A stretch of 64,000 nt of DNA from Desulfobulbaceae bacterium (GTDB taxonomy: Bacteria; Desulfobacterota; Desulfobulbia; Desulfobulbales; SURF-16): the NCBI GenBank assembly GCA_024637145.1, contig JAGXFQ010000037.1, positions 1 through 64,000 of the forward strand, read 5' to 3'. The notes under the pieces are model-generated. The model saw only the letters and a program-made list of their open reading frames with translations. It was not told where the DNA came from and searched no databases. How positions within the stretch are numbered: position 1 is the stretch's first letter; every line of letters begins with the position of its first letter. Positions 28,684 through 36,803 of the stretch are shown here, one piece after another. A program made the translations under genes and the position numbers.

Positions 28684-31598
28684 TCCCTGCCCTGCCCCTG
28701 GCCACCTATCGTCTGCAGTTCAACAGCGCCTTTACCTTCAACGATGCCCGGGCCATCGTCCCCTATCTCCATGAGCTGGGGATCAGCCACTGCTATGCCT
28801 CGCCTCTGCTCAAGGCCCGCAGCCACAGCAGCCACGGCTATGACATTGTCGACCACAATGCCCTCAATCCGGAGCTGGGGAGTGCTGAGGAATTTCAGCT
28901 CTTTGTTGAGGCCCTGCAAGATCATGACATGGGGCTCATCCTCGATATCGTCCCCAACCATATGGGAATTGGCGGCAGCGACAACCACTGGTGGCTTGAT
29001 CTCCTTGAAAATGGACCGGCCTCCCCCTATGCCGATTATTTTGATATTGACTGGCATCCGCAGGCGGCGAGGATTTTCAATGGCAAGGTGTTGTTGCCCA
29101 TTCTGGGCGACTATTATGGTAATGTCCTTGATCGCGGCGAGATTCAACTCACCTTCAGCAAGGAGGAGGGCAGCTTTGCGGCCCGCTACTATGAGCACCT
29201 GCTGCCCATGGATCCCCAAAGCTATGTCCAGATCCTGGCCCCGGCCGTGGCCCATCTCAAAGAGACCCAGGCCGGCAAGGCGGCCCTCCTTGGCCGCTGG
29301 GAGCAGCTTATGGCTGGCTGCCGGCAGTTGCCGGGCTGGAAGGCAGTGGGCCATCGCCTCCGGGCCCTCCGGCTGGATCGGCAAGCAGCTTGTAAACGCG
29401 AACTTGGCCTGCTCTCCCAGGAGCCAGGCGGCCAGGAAGCCATTGACCACACCCTGGCCCTCTTCAATGCCCCAGGCCAGGGCAGGGTGCTCTACAAAAT
29501 GCTGCACCGTCTCCTGGAAAAACAGGCCTACCGTCTTGCCTTCTGGCAGGTGGCAGCGGACGAGATCAATTATCGCCGCTTCTTTAACATCAACAGCCTG
29601 GCCGGCCTGCGTCAGGAAAAGAGCGAGGTCTTTGAGGCCACCCATCGCCTCCTTTTCTCCCTCATCGAACAAGGGCTTATCCAGGGAGTACGCATCGATC
29701 ATCCGGATGGCCTCTTTGATCCCCAAGGCTATTATGATCGGCTGAGCAGCGAGATTCACAGGCGTTTACCGAAGGTGGGGCCGGCAGGCGGCACAAAGCG
29801 GGATTTTTATATCGTGGCGGAAAAAATTCTCGCTATCCATGAAGATCTTCCCCAAGAGTGGCCCCTCCACGGCACCACTGGCTATGGTTTTGCCTCTTTG
29901 CTGAACGGCCTCTTTATCAAGCCGGAAGGAGAGAGGCCCCTCAGTCGGCTCTGCCGCCTCTACACCGGCCAGAAAATCGACTATGCTGAAAATCTCCATG
30001 GCGCCAAGAGGCTGATCATCAAGGCCCAGCTGGCCAGTGAGTTGACGGTGTTGACCAATATGTTGCGGCAGATCGCCGAACTGGACCATCATACCCGGGA
30101 TTTTACCCGTACCGGCCTCAGAGAGGCTCTCGCCGAAGTGGTGGCCTGCTTTCCGGTCTACCGCACCTATGTAACCTCCGGCCGGGTGGGCCCTGATGAC
30201 CGCCGGCATGTGGAATGGGCAGTGGCTGAGGCCAAGCAGCGCAATCCGGTGACAGACCCGACCGTCTTCGACTTTGTTCGTGATTCTCTCCTGCTGGTCA
30301 GGACCTTCGGCAACCGCCGAGCCATGCAGGAGAAGGTGGCCCGCTTTGCCATGAAATTTCAACAATATACGGCGCCGGTCATGGCCAAGGCCCAGGAGGA
30401 TACGGTCTTTTACCGCCATTTTTGCCTGCTCTCCCTGAATGAGGTGGGTGGCGACCCGCGCTACTTCAGCGTTTCGCGGCCGACATTCCACCAGGCCAAC
30501 CAGAAGCGGCAGCAACTCTGGCCTTATGCCATGCTCGCCACCTCCACCCATGACAGCAAGCGGAGCGAAGATGTCCGGGCCCGGATCAATGTCTTGAGTG
30601 AGGTTCCTGATCTCTGGAAACAGCGGTGCCGGCGCTGGCAAAGACTCAACCGCCGCCATGTCAGGCGGTTGAACGGTGATGTGGCGCCCAGTCGCAATGA
30701 TGAATATCAGCTCTACCAGACCCTGCTGGGTACCTTTCCCCTCTCCTCTCTCACTGAGGCGGAATTGGACCGTTATCGGCAGCGGATTGAGGGCTACATG
30801 CTCAAAGCGGTGCGGGAGGCCAAGGTGCACACTTCCTGGCTCAAACCGGTGCCGGCCTATGAAGAGGCGGTATCATCCTTTGTGGGGGCCCTGCTCCACT
30901 CAGGCCCGGCCAACCCCTTTCTGGCTGATCTTGGCGATTTTGTGCAGGGCGTCGGCCGTCTTGGCCTGCTCAACAGCCTCTCCCAGCTCCTTCTCAAGCT
31001 CACTGTCCCGGGAGTGCCGGATATCTATCAGGGCAATGAACTCTGGAATTTCAGCCTGGTTGATCCGGACAACCGCCGGCCGGTTGATTTCAGCGGCGCC
31101 GCTAAGGTGCTTGATCAGTTTTCTGCCCTGTTTGACGAAGAGGTGCCCCCGGCACCCACCCTGGCCTCTCTGCTTGCCACCCTCGAAGATGGCCGGGCCA
31201 AGCTTTTTGTTACCAGCCAGACCCTGCGCTTTCGAAAGAGTCATCCGAACCTCTTTTCCCAGGGCAGTTACGAGGTCTTGCCCCTCCTGGGTGATCATGA
31301 GCGGCATCTCTGTGTCATCGCCCGGAGCTGGGCCGGAGAACAACTCCTGGCCATTGCACCGCGATTTTTTGCCTCCCTTTTGCCCGGTGAGGATTGGCAG
31401 GCGCCGGCAATGGGTGAGACGACATGGGGCACAACGGCCATTGGCCTGCCCGCTTCTTCTCAATCCCGCACCTATGTCGATATCTTCAGCCAGGAAAGGC
31501 ATACCCCTGCTCGGCAGGACAACCTTGCAGTGCTTACGGCAGCCTCTCTGCTCCGCACCTTTCCGGTGGCCCTGCTCTACAGTGCGGCGCCGTCATGA
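28680..31598 (+). CDS. treY: malto-oligosyltrehalose synthase TreY
   Basis: TreY isomerises the reducing-end alpha-1,4 bond of maltodextrins to an alpha,alpha-1,1 bond. The 972-residue protein is at the long end for the family but intact. It begins IPALPLATYRLQFNSAFTFNDARAIVPYL, contains ISHCYASPLLKARSHSSHGYDIVDHNALNPELG, LDIVPNHMGI, QGVRIDHPDGL (nucleophile), FYIVAEKIL (acid/base Glu) and STHDSKRSEDVRARI, and ends with LVDPDNRRPVDFSGA and a C-terminal beta domain. Start ATG overlaps the treZ stop. It is the last gene of the operon; a hairpin lies about 90 bp past the stop. Confidence 0.94.
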   Translation: MIPALPLATYRLQFNSAFTFNDARAIVPYLHELGISHCYASPLLKARSHSSHGYDIVDHNALNPELGSAEEFQLFVEALQDHDMGLILDIVPNHMGIGGSDNHWWLDLLENGPASPYADYFDIDWHPQAARIFNGKVLLPILGDYYGNVLDRGEIQLTFSKEEGSFAARYYEHLLPMDPQSYVQILAPAVAHLKETQAGKAALLGRWEQLMAGCRQLPGWKAVGHRLRALRLDRQAACKRELGLLSQEPGGQEAIDHTLALFNAPGQGRVLYKMLHRLLEKQAYRLAFWQVAADEINYRRFFNINSLAGLRQEKSEVFEATHRLLFSLIEQGLIQGVRIDHPDGLFDPQGYYDRLSSEIHRRLPKVGPAGGTKRDFYIVAEKILAIHEDLPQEWPLHGTTGYGFASLLNGLFIKPEGERPLSRLCRLYTGQKIDYAENLHGAKRLIIKAQLASELTVLTNMLRQIAELDHHTRDFTRTGLREALAEVVACFPVYRTYVTSGRVGPDDRRHVEWAVAEAKQRNPVTDPTVFDFVRDSLLLVRTFGNRRAMQEKVARFAMKFQQYTAPVMAKAQEDTVFYRHFCLLSLNEVGGDPRYFSVSRPTFHQANQKRQQLWPYAMLATSTHDSKRSEDVRARINVLSEVPDLWKQRCRRWQRLNRRHVRRLNGDVAPSRNDEYQLYQTLLGTFPLSSLTEAELDRYRQRIEGYMLKAVREAKVHTSWLKPVPAYEEAVSSFVGALLHSGPANPFLADLGDFVQGVGRLGLLNSLSQLLLKLTVPGVPDIYQGNELWNFSLVDPDNRRPVDFSGAAKVLDQFSALFDEEVPPAPTLASLLATLEDGRAKLFVTSQTLRFRKSHPNLFSQGSYEVLPLLGDHERHLCVIARSWAGEQLLAIAPRFFASLLPGEDWQAPAMGETTWGTTAIGLPASSQSRTYVDIFSQERHTPARQDNLAVLTAASLLRTFPVALLYSAAPS

Positions 31599-31689
31599 GC
31601 GGGGAGTAGCAGCTAAGGTGTGGGGCCAGCGTGGGGAGAGGCTGGCCGGGAATGAGCAAAAAAAATTCCAGGAGATAAAAAAGGGCATT

Positions 31690-31712
31690 GCCGGCACCTT
31701 TTTGGTGCCGGC
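31690..31712 (+). other. hairpin between treY and the PilZ gene
   Basis: GCCGGCACC and GGTGCCGGC form a 9-bp perfect stem around TTTTT. There is no T tract after the stem, so a terminator role is uncertain; it may be a processing or stabilising hairpin at the 3' end of the trehalose operon mRNA. Confidence 0.5.
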
Positions 31713-31755
31713 GGCCACACGGTAACCGGATAATTTGCGAAAGGAGGCGAGGGCC

Positions 31756-32139
31756 ATGCGGGAAGAAAAGAGGATGGGCGTTACCATGAACGCCGTTATG
31801 TCAGACGGGAATTTTATCTTTGAAGGCCGGGTCGAGAATATTTCCAGGAGCGGCTTTAAAATGACGGATATTCCCGCCAAATTCAATGCCGAATCAGCGG
31901 AATGTACAGCGGTTATCAGCAACAAGACCAGAAATTACAAGGTTGACATTCGCCCCATCTGGTCCACAGAGGAGGGGATCTACAAGGTGGTGGGCTTTGA
32001 CATTCTTTCCCCTCCGGCTTCGTGGCTGGCCTTTGTTGATGAACTTAATCCCGAGCTCAGGGAGGGGCAGGGGGCGGCGGAGACGGAGCAGCAGGCAGGA
32101 GAAAAAGCAGGGGTCAAAATGACCTTTTATGGAGGTTAA
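31756..32139 (+). CDS. PilZ-domain protein
   Basis: A 127-residue single-domain protein that I read as PilZ, a c-di-GMP receptor fold. The N-terminus has the basic RxxxR stretch (REEKRMG, positions 2-8) and, after a short gap, the second ligand motif in NISRSGFKM (N/DxSxxG, ~30-38); KVVGFDI closes the barrel near residue 90. ATG at 31756 follows GGAGGCGAGGG. The C-terminal ~25 residues are charged and low-complexity. The 3' end overlaps the convergent TM2 gene by 26 bp. Both motifs are short, so binding is likely but not certain. Confidence 0.7.
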   Translation: MREEKRMGVTMNAVMSDGNFIFEGRVENISRSGFKMTDIPAKFNAESAECTAVISNKTRNYKVDIRPIWSTEEGIYKVVGFDILSPPASWLAFVDELNPELREGQGAAETEQQAGEKAGVKMTFYGG

Positions 32140-32521
32140 GTTCCGAGATCTGGCTGTTTAAAGTCCAGAAGTCGTAGAGATAGCCCAGGCCGAACAGGGC
32201 GCCGCTGAAAAGGAAAAGAATGCCCGTGAGCCACTTCCCCATATACATGCGATGGATCCCGAAGATCCCCAGGAAGGTGAGAAGAATCCAGGCCATTGTG
32301 TAATCGATGCCCCCTGCTTCAAAACGCAAATCCGCCTCCCTGTCCATGGCCGGGATCAGGAACAGATCAATGAGCCAGCCAATGCCCAGCAGGCCGAGGG
32401 TGAAGAGATAGATGGTCCCGGAAATAGGTTTGCCATAATAAAAACGGTGCGAGCCGGTAAAACCGAAAATCCAGAGGATATAGCCGATGGTCCTGCTGTG
32501 GGTATCTGTGATGGGGTGCAT
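32114..32521 (-). CDS. TM2-domain membrane protein
   Basis: A 135-residue inner-membrane protein with TM2-type hairpins. Residues ~9-55 (TIGYILWIFGFTGSHRFYYGKPISGTIYLFTLGLLGIGWLIDLF) contain the classical TM2 pattern with GSHRFYYG between two membrane segments. Residues ~78-120 (WILLTFLGIFGIHRMYMGKW...FSGALFGLGYLYDFW) repeat it, so the gene encodes a tandem TM2 protein. Function of the family is not established. ATG at 32521; the gene ends inside the convergent PilZ gene. A 134-bp gap separates it from the fusion gene transcribed in the same direction. Confidence 0.85.
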   Translation of the reverse strand: MHPITDTHSRTIGYILWIFGFTGSHRFYYGKPISGTIYLFTLGLLGIGWLIDLFLIPAMDREADLRFEAGGIDYTMAWILLTFLGIFGIHRMYMGKWLTGILFLFSGALFGLGYLYDFWTLNSQISELNLHKRSF

Positions 32522-32655
32522 GGCGAGTCTCCTGGGTTTTTTTTAAGGATTATCTCTTATTATGATGCCAAGAGCAGCGCCGGCCCTTTTTCCCGGGCGG
32601 CACTCCCTCTTTGGCTCAGATCTCAAGAACGCCAGGGGCGGAAAATAAAGATCCT

Positions 32656-34212
32656 TCACACCTGGCACCAGAATATGCGGACATGTTCCGGCTGGCCGGG
32701 GAGGAGGGGAAAATCAAAAGGGGGCCGCCAGGGAACCACCTTGTTGAAGGAATCCTCTAATTCGTGCAGGTATTGCCGGCCATTGCCGGCGCTGTGATTA
32801 TTGGCAAAGAGGGCCAGGCCTTTCGGGGCCAAAAGGGCGGTCACCAGTTGAGCCAGCGCCTGCCACTCCTTGACCACTGAAAAGGTGGCGCCTTTGCCGG
32901 CCGAGGCAAAGACCGGCGGGTCACAGATTATCAGATCCCAGGGGACAAAGGCGGCGGGATCCTTCTCTTTTTTGCGGAACTGACGGTCCAGCCACTTGCG
33001 GACATCCTCCTTGATGAATTTGCCGCGCCCTGTCTGGTCCAGGCTGTTGGCCTTGAAATTGGCCTTGCCCCGCTCCAGAGAACCGGCCGCCAGATCCACG
33101 GAAAAAACCACCTCAGCCCCGGCCTGCACGGCAAAGGCGGAAAAAGAACAGGTAAAGGCAAAAAGATTGGCAATTCTTTTGCCCCGGGCCCGCTGCCAGA
33201 GCCGGCGCCGGGAGTCCCGTTGGTCAAGAAAAAGGCCGACATGCTGCTCATCATTCAAGGTGACCTGAAAGCGCAGGCCATGTTCCTTGACCCAGAAAGC
33301 CGGCGGCACCTCTTGCCCCCAGCTGACAATATCGCTAAAGAGCTTGCTGTGGTGCGGGTCTCTTCTGTTGGTGCGGATCACGGCGCCCAGGCAGCCAAGC
33401 TCCCGGGAGAGGCTGTCCAGGGTGGCAGACAAAGAGGTGCGCAGGCTCGCCGAGGATCGATTTTCGTCATAGCCGGTGACACAGAGATATTGGTCAAAGA
33501 GATCAATGCTGAAGGGCCTGCCCTGCACCTCGCCCCGATGGACAAGACGCATGGCATTGGTGACAGAGGCCAGCAGGGGCAGTCGCCGCTCCCAGGCCAC
33601 GGTTGCTGCCGTAAGAAGGCTGTCCGCCCCTTGTAAAAGGAGGGCAAAGGCCTGCGGCAATGGGCTGGACAAGGTGTGGGGCAGCTCTGGCCAGAGCAGC
33701 TCTGTGCAGTGCAGGCAGAGCCGGGGAAAAGAGGTGCCCTGATAAAGGGTGTCCCCCAGGATGGGGAGCCCGGCGGCCGCGGCATGTCGTCTGATCTGAT
33801 GTTTACGGCCCCGGACAATTTCCGCCTGATAGAGGCTGTAGCCGCCCCCGGCCTTGATAAACTGAAAAGATGTTGAGCAGGCCTTGCCGTCCAGGGGGTC
33901 ATGGCATGTCCAGTCTGAGGAGGCGTCTCTGTGCCGGTCGGTGATGAAAGAGTAGATTTTCCTGGCCTGCCCCTGTTCATGGATGACCTGGGCCCGGCTG
34001 CTGGCCCGGCTGTCTAAGGCGAGCAGGAGCAGGCCGCTGGTATCCTTGTCCAGCCGGGAGCAGAGATGGACCTGGAGCCCATGGTGCAACTCCAGCCATT
34101 CGGCCAGGCCGACATCGCCGGGGCGGGCAGCATGACTGGAGAGGCCGCTTGGCTTTTGGACCACCAGCCAGGATTTGTCTTGATAGGCAAAGGGTGATTG
34201 GGAGGGGAGCAT
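32656..34212 (-). CDS. fusion of RluA-type pseudouridine synthase and RlmI-like rRNA methyltransferase
   Basis: A 518-residue two-enzyme protein. Residues ~1-190 form a RluA-family pseudouridine synthase: DKSWLVVQKPSGLSSHAARP, the catalytic Asp in LCSRLDKDTSGLLLLAL (~50-66), RGRKHQIRRHAAAAGLPILGD (~134-154) and a Cys/His pair in LCLHCTELLWP. Residues ~205-518 form a class I methyltransferase like RlmI/RlmK: an OB-like region, VTLNDEQHVGLFLDQRDSRR, the SAM-binding NLFAFTCSFSAFAVQAGA (~350), FSVDLAAGSLERG, and the NPPxF-type motif IICDPPVFA (~430). Both domains keep active-site motifs. The fusion could make two neighbouring rRNA modifications in one visit; targets are unknown. The frame is continuous. 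Confidence 0.88.
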   Translation of the reverse strand: MLPSQSPFAYQDKSWLVVQKPSGLSSHAARPGDVGLAEWLELHHGLQVHLCSRLDKDTSGLLLLALDSRASSRAQVIHEQGQARKIYSFITDRHRDASSDWTCHDPLDGKACSTSFQFIKAGGGYSLYQAEIVRGRKHQIRRHAAAAGLPILGDTLYQGTSFPRLCLHCTELLWPELPHTLSSPLPQAFALLLQGADSLLTAATVAWERRLPLLASVTNAMRLVHRGEVQGRPFSIDLFDQYLCVTGYDENRSSASLRTSLSATLDSLSRELGCLGAVIRTNRRDPHHSKLFSDIVSWGQEVPPAFWVKEHGLRFQVTLNDEQHVGLFLDQRDSRRRLWQRARGKRIANLFAFTCSFSAFAVQAGAEVVFSVDLAAGSLERGKANFKANSLDQTGRGKFIKEDVRKWLDRQFRKKEKDPAAFVPWDLIICDPPVFASAGKGATFSVVKEWQALAQLVTALLAPKGLALFANNHSAGNGRQYLHELEDSFNKVVPWRPPFDFPLLPGQPEHVRIFWCQV

Positions 34213-34324
34213 CAGCGGCCTGTTTTTTTTGCTACCTGGAAAAAAGGATGAAGGGCGGGAAAAAAATATTGCAGGGGAGGAGTGAACCGATTAATAGATT
34301 CTCCACCTGAGCATGCCGGCCCTT

Positions 34325-34352
34325 TGTATACACCATGGGCCAGGATGGTCAA
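34325..34352 (-). promoter_or_regulatory. promoter of the pseudouridine synthase-methyltransferase fusion
   Basis: On the minus strand, TTGACC (34352-34347), a 16-nt spacer and TATACA (34330-34325). It lies about 110 bp upstream of the fusion gene start codon. Confidence 0.5.
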
Positions 34353-34472
34353 CCCTCTTTCCGCCTGGAAAGGAAGAACGAGATTACAGCAGATTAGAGA
34401 AGATCTTGCTGCCGCTTTTTTGTTTCCTGTCAACCTGCTTTTTGGGGGTTGGTTTTATATATTGTGCATGGA

Positions 34473-34521
34473 GCCTTACCCCTGGCCAGCTGGTCGGGTA
34501 AGGCATAAATGCCATTTTTTT
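34473..34521 (+). terminator. hairpin with T tract in a gene-free stretch (possible small RNA terminator)
   Basis: GCCTTACCC (34473-34481) pairs with GGGTAAGGC (34496-34504), and GGCATAAATGCC followed by eight T residues completes the element. The 380-bp gap 34213-34592 has no convincing plus-strand gene for this terminator to end. It could belong to an unannotated small RNA, or act in a leader upstream of tRNA-Asn. Confidence 0.55.
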
Positions 34522-34543
34522 AATATTGCTGCCAGGCAAGGTG

Positions 34544-34572
34544 TTGACGCCCCTGGCGCTATGGTGTACATA
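34544..34572 (+). promoter_or_regulatory. promoter of tRNA-Asn
   Basis: TTGACG (34544-34549), 17-nt spacer, TACATA (34567-34572), ending 20 bp before the tRNA. Confidence 0.6.
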
Positions 34573-34592
34573 AACACATTCTGACTCCGCAT

Positions 34593-34668
34593 TCCTCGGT
34601 AGCTCAGCTGGTAGAGCAGGTGACTGTTAATCACCCTGTCGGGGGTTCGAATCCCTCCCGAGGAGCCA
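34593..34668 (+). tRNA. tRNA-Asn (anticodon GTT)
   Basis: Full cloverleaf. The acceptor TCCTCGG pairs with CCGAGGA. The D arm holds AGCTCAGCTGGTAGAGC, the anticodon stem-loop GTGACTGTTAATCAC has GTT at its centre, and the T arm GGGGGTTCGAATCCCTC is canonical. CCA is encoded. A U at position 34 after modification to queuosine is not relevant; G34 makes this a Tgt substrate, and tgt is also in this window. Confidence 0.97.
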
Positions 34669-34702
34669 GTTTCTTACCGCTTTTTTAAAGCGTTTATATA
34701 GT

Positions 34703-34735
34703 AAAGCCCGCCGGAGAAATCTTGCGGGCTTTTTT
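34703..34735 (+). terminator. terminator after tRNA-Asn
   Basis: AAAGCCCGC pairs with GCGGGCTTT around a 12-nt loop and is followed by TTTTTT. Confidence 0.85.
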
Positions 34736-34762
34736 GTTTGCCTAAAGCCTAAGCGCACACAG

Positions 34763-34800
34763 AAAAAGCCCTGATCGCTGTTGGCGATCAGGGCTTTTTT
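34763..34800 (-). terminator. terminator of the HU/IHF-like gene
   Basis: AAAAAGCCCTGATCGC and GCGATCAGGGCTTTTT form an 16-bp perfect stem around TGTTG, with A and T tracts on each side. It is 28 bp past the stop of the minus-strand HU gene and can act in both directions. Confidence 0.9.
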
Positions 34801-34827
34801 TATGAAAAATCTTGATCTCCAAGGAGA

Positions 34828-35127
34828 TCAAGCAGAACCATATTTCAACTTAGTGGTGTTGACCTGCTCACGCAAATCCTTACCCACCTTGAAGAAGGGT
34901 AGCCGTTTGGGGGGGACCTTGATCTTTTCGCCTGTTTTGGGATTACGGCCCAGATAGGAGCCATAATCCTTAATGACGAAACTGCCAAAGCCCCGTATCT
35001 CAATGGTGTTGCCGCCGGCCAGGGATTCACACATGGAGTCGAGGATAGTGGATACCACATCACTTGCCTCCCTGGGGGATATATTCATCTCGTGGGCAAC
35101 GGCCTCGATCAATTCAGATTTGTTCAT
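34828..35127 (-). CDS. HU/IHF-family DNA-binding protein
   Basis: A 99-residue histone-like protein that bends DNA as a dimer. The N-terminal helices MNKSELIEAVAHEMNISPRE and the beta-arm segment IEIRGFGSFVIKDYGSYLGRNPKTGEKIKVPPKRLPFFKVGKDLRE are typical; the conserved Arg-Asn-Pro arm tip (GRNPKTGE) is present. The start is the ATG at 35127, which follows GGGAGA; a longer frame from 35142 has a poorer context. Sequence is between HU and IHF subunits, so I do not assign hupB or himD. It has its own terminator. The 284-bp region upstream (35128-35411) holds no other gene. Confidence 0.93.
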   Translation of the reverse strand: MNKSELIEAVAHEMNISPREASDVVSTILDSMCESLAGGNTIEIRGFGSFVIKDYGSYLGRNPKTGEKIKVPPKRLPFFKVGKDLREQVNTTKLKYGSA

Positions 35128-35411
35128 GGTGTTCTCCCGCAAAAAAACGGATAATTAAGCACTCTTTGTGCTGATATGTATGGGTTAACAGGCAACCTGG
35201 CTTCTTCACCATAGAGGGGTGATTTCCCCCAGTACAGTTGATTGTATAATGTTCGATATTTGAAAGTAAAGCTGAAAAAATGGAGGGAGAGATATCCAGG
35301 CAACAGATGGTTAGGTCTCAGATACTTTTCTTGGCTAATATTTTGAGATTAAAGATCTTTTATCTGCGCCTCAGGTGGGCTTGGGCAGATAGAAAAAGCT
35401 ACATCAAGAAG

Positions 35412-36209
35412 TTATTTGGCCTGGGGTTTTTTATTTCTGGGGCCAGGGCCACGGCCCTTGGCGCTCTTGCCACTTGGGACGGGCGGAGTTTTTTTGTCCT
35501 TGTGGAAAATGCGGCCAATATCCGCTTGAGAGAGAAAGCGAAATTTTCCGGGCTTCAGGGAGCCGAGCTGGAGATTGCCATAGGCAATCCGGGTCAGCTC
35601 TGTCACATGGTGGCCGATGGCGGTAAACATCTTGCGGACCTGTCGTTTTCTCCCCTCATGGATGGTGATTTCTATCACCGACTCTTTGGCCGCGGCTTTG
35701 CGGACCTTGACCTGGGCCGGAGCGGTGAGGCGACCCTCCACCTCCAGTCCCTCTTCCAGCTGCCGCAGTTCTGCGGCGCTGGGCTTACCTGTCACCCTGG
35801 CCACATAGGTCTTGTTGACCTCAAAGCGCGGATGCTGTACCTGCTGTGCCAGGTCGCCGTCGTTGGTGAGGAGCAGGGCGCCTTTGGTGTCAAAATCAAG
35901 GCGGCCCACCGGAAAGATTCGTTCCGGCACCTTTTGTAGTAGAGAGGTGACAATGGGTCGTCCCTGGGGGTCATGGAGGGTGGTTACAAAGCCTTCCGGC
36001 TTGTTGAGCAGAACATACACCTTTTTTTCAGAAAAACCGACAGGTTGGCCCTTGGCCATGATCTTCTGCCTTTTGGGGTCGACTTTGAGGCCCATTTCGG
36101 TGACCACCCTGCCGTCAACGGTAACCTGGCCGGTGCGGATCAGCTCTTCAGCCGCCCGGCGCGAACAGATGCCGGCCTGGGCCAATATTTTTTGTAAACG
36201 TTCATCCAT
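35412..36209 (-). CDS. rluB: RsuA/RluB-family 23S rRNA pseudouridine synthase
   Basis: A 265-residue pseudouridine synthase. It has an N-terminal S4 RNA-binding domain (MDERLQKILAQAGICSRRAAEELI...VTVDGRVV, 1-60) followed by the RsuA/RluB catalytic domain: YVLLNKPEGFVTTL, the catalytic Asp in FPVGRLDFDTKGALLLTNDG (~99-118), and HEGRKRQVRKMFTAIGHHV. The basic C-terminal tail (SGKSAKGRGPGPRNKKPQAK) is common in RluB. It probably converts U2605-equivalent of 23S rRNA. It stands alone, with a ~100-bp gap to the next minus-strand gene. Confidence 0.9.
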   Translation of the reverse strand: MDERLQKILAQAGICSRRAAEELIRTGQVTVDGRVVTEMGLKVDPKRQKIMAKGQPVGFSEKKVYVLLNKPEGFVTTLHDPQGRPIVTSLLQKVPERIFPVGRLDFDTKGALLLTNDGDLAQQVQHPRFEVNKTYVARVTGKPSAAELRQLEEGLEVEGRLTAPAQVKVRKAAAKESVIEITIHEGRKRQVRKMFTAIGHHVTELTRIAYGNLQLGSLKPGKFRFLSQADIGRIFHKDKKTPPVPSGKSAKGRGPGPRNKKPQAK

Positions 36210-36313
36210 GATGTAAATCCTTGGTCCGCCGCCGGGGCCGATCTGTGCTTTTGGGGAAGTCGGCCTGTGAGCTGGTCCGTTGCAGCAGGAGGAAAATATT
36301 TTTAGCCGGCCTC

Positions 36314-36754
36314 TCAGGTCTCGTAATCGCCGCGTCTGTATTTGGCTGTTTCCAGATAGGTGGCCGCGGCCACCTGTTCGATAAGCTGGGCCAGGGGATC
36401 ATCATCAGAAAGCTGGGCCCTGATGTCAAGTAGCCCCTGATTTTCCTCTTCCAGGGCCCTGATAAAGGGTTCAAGCTCCTCGGCGTCCAGGCTGGCGTTC
36501 TCCAGGGCTTGGGCAAAAAAATCCAGGGAATCAATGGTGACCTCTGCCATTTGCACCCCCTGCTGACGCAGTTCAGGATCGCCCTGGTGCCGTGGTTGCA
36601 CCGGCGTCACCGGTGCTGTGGCGCTGATATCCTGCATTTCTTGCATCTGGGCCTGGAGCAGGTGTCGAAAGTCAAGGACGCTGGAGGCGTCGCCCTTTTT
36701 TGCCTTACCGGTGGAGGGGCTCTTGCCGGGGCCTTGTGAGCGCTTTATTTTCAT
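36314..36754 (-). CDS. hypothetical cytoplasmic protein
   Basis: I do not recognise this 146-residue protein. It has a basic, Gly/Ser/Lys-rich N-terminus (MKIKRSQGPGKSPSTGKAKK) and then a predicted helical, acidic remainder with Gln-rich (LLQAQMQEMQD) and Glu/Leu-rich (DAEELEPFIRALEEENQGLL) stretches. There is no signal peptide or membrane segment. ATG at 36754 is chosen over 36799 because AAGGA lies 8 nt upstream. It follows the UbiD-like gene on the same strand by 49 bp and may be co-transcribed. Composition resembles small flagellar or secretion accessory proteins but there is no real evidence for this. Confidence 0.7.
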   Translation of the reverse strand: MKIKRSQGPGKSPSTGKAKKGDASSVLDFRHLLQAQMQEMQDISATAPVTPVQPRHQGDPELRQQGVQMAEVTIDSLDFFAQALENASLDAEELEPFIRALEEENQGLLDIRAQLSDDDPLAQLIEQVAAATYLETAKYRRGDYET

Positions 36755-36803
36755 GGCGTATCCTTCTTCTTGAAAAAACATTGTCTCATTAACAGGCATT
36801 CCC

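Noticed and set aside
34282..34584. 100-residue plus-strand frame before tRNA-Asn
   Set aside because: It runs through a hairpin terminator and the tRNA promoter, and its translation lacks protein-like features.
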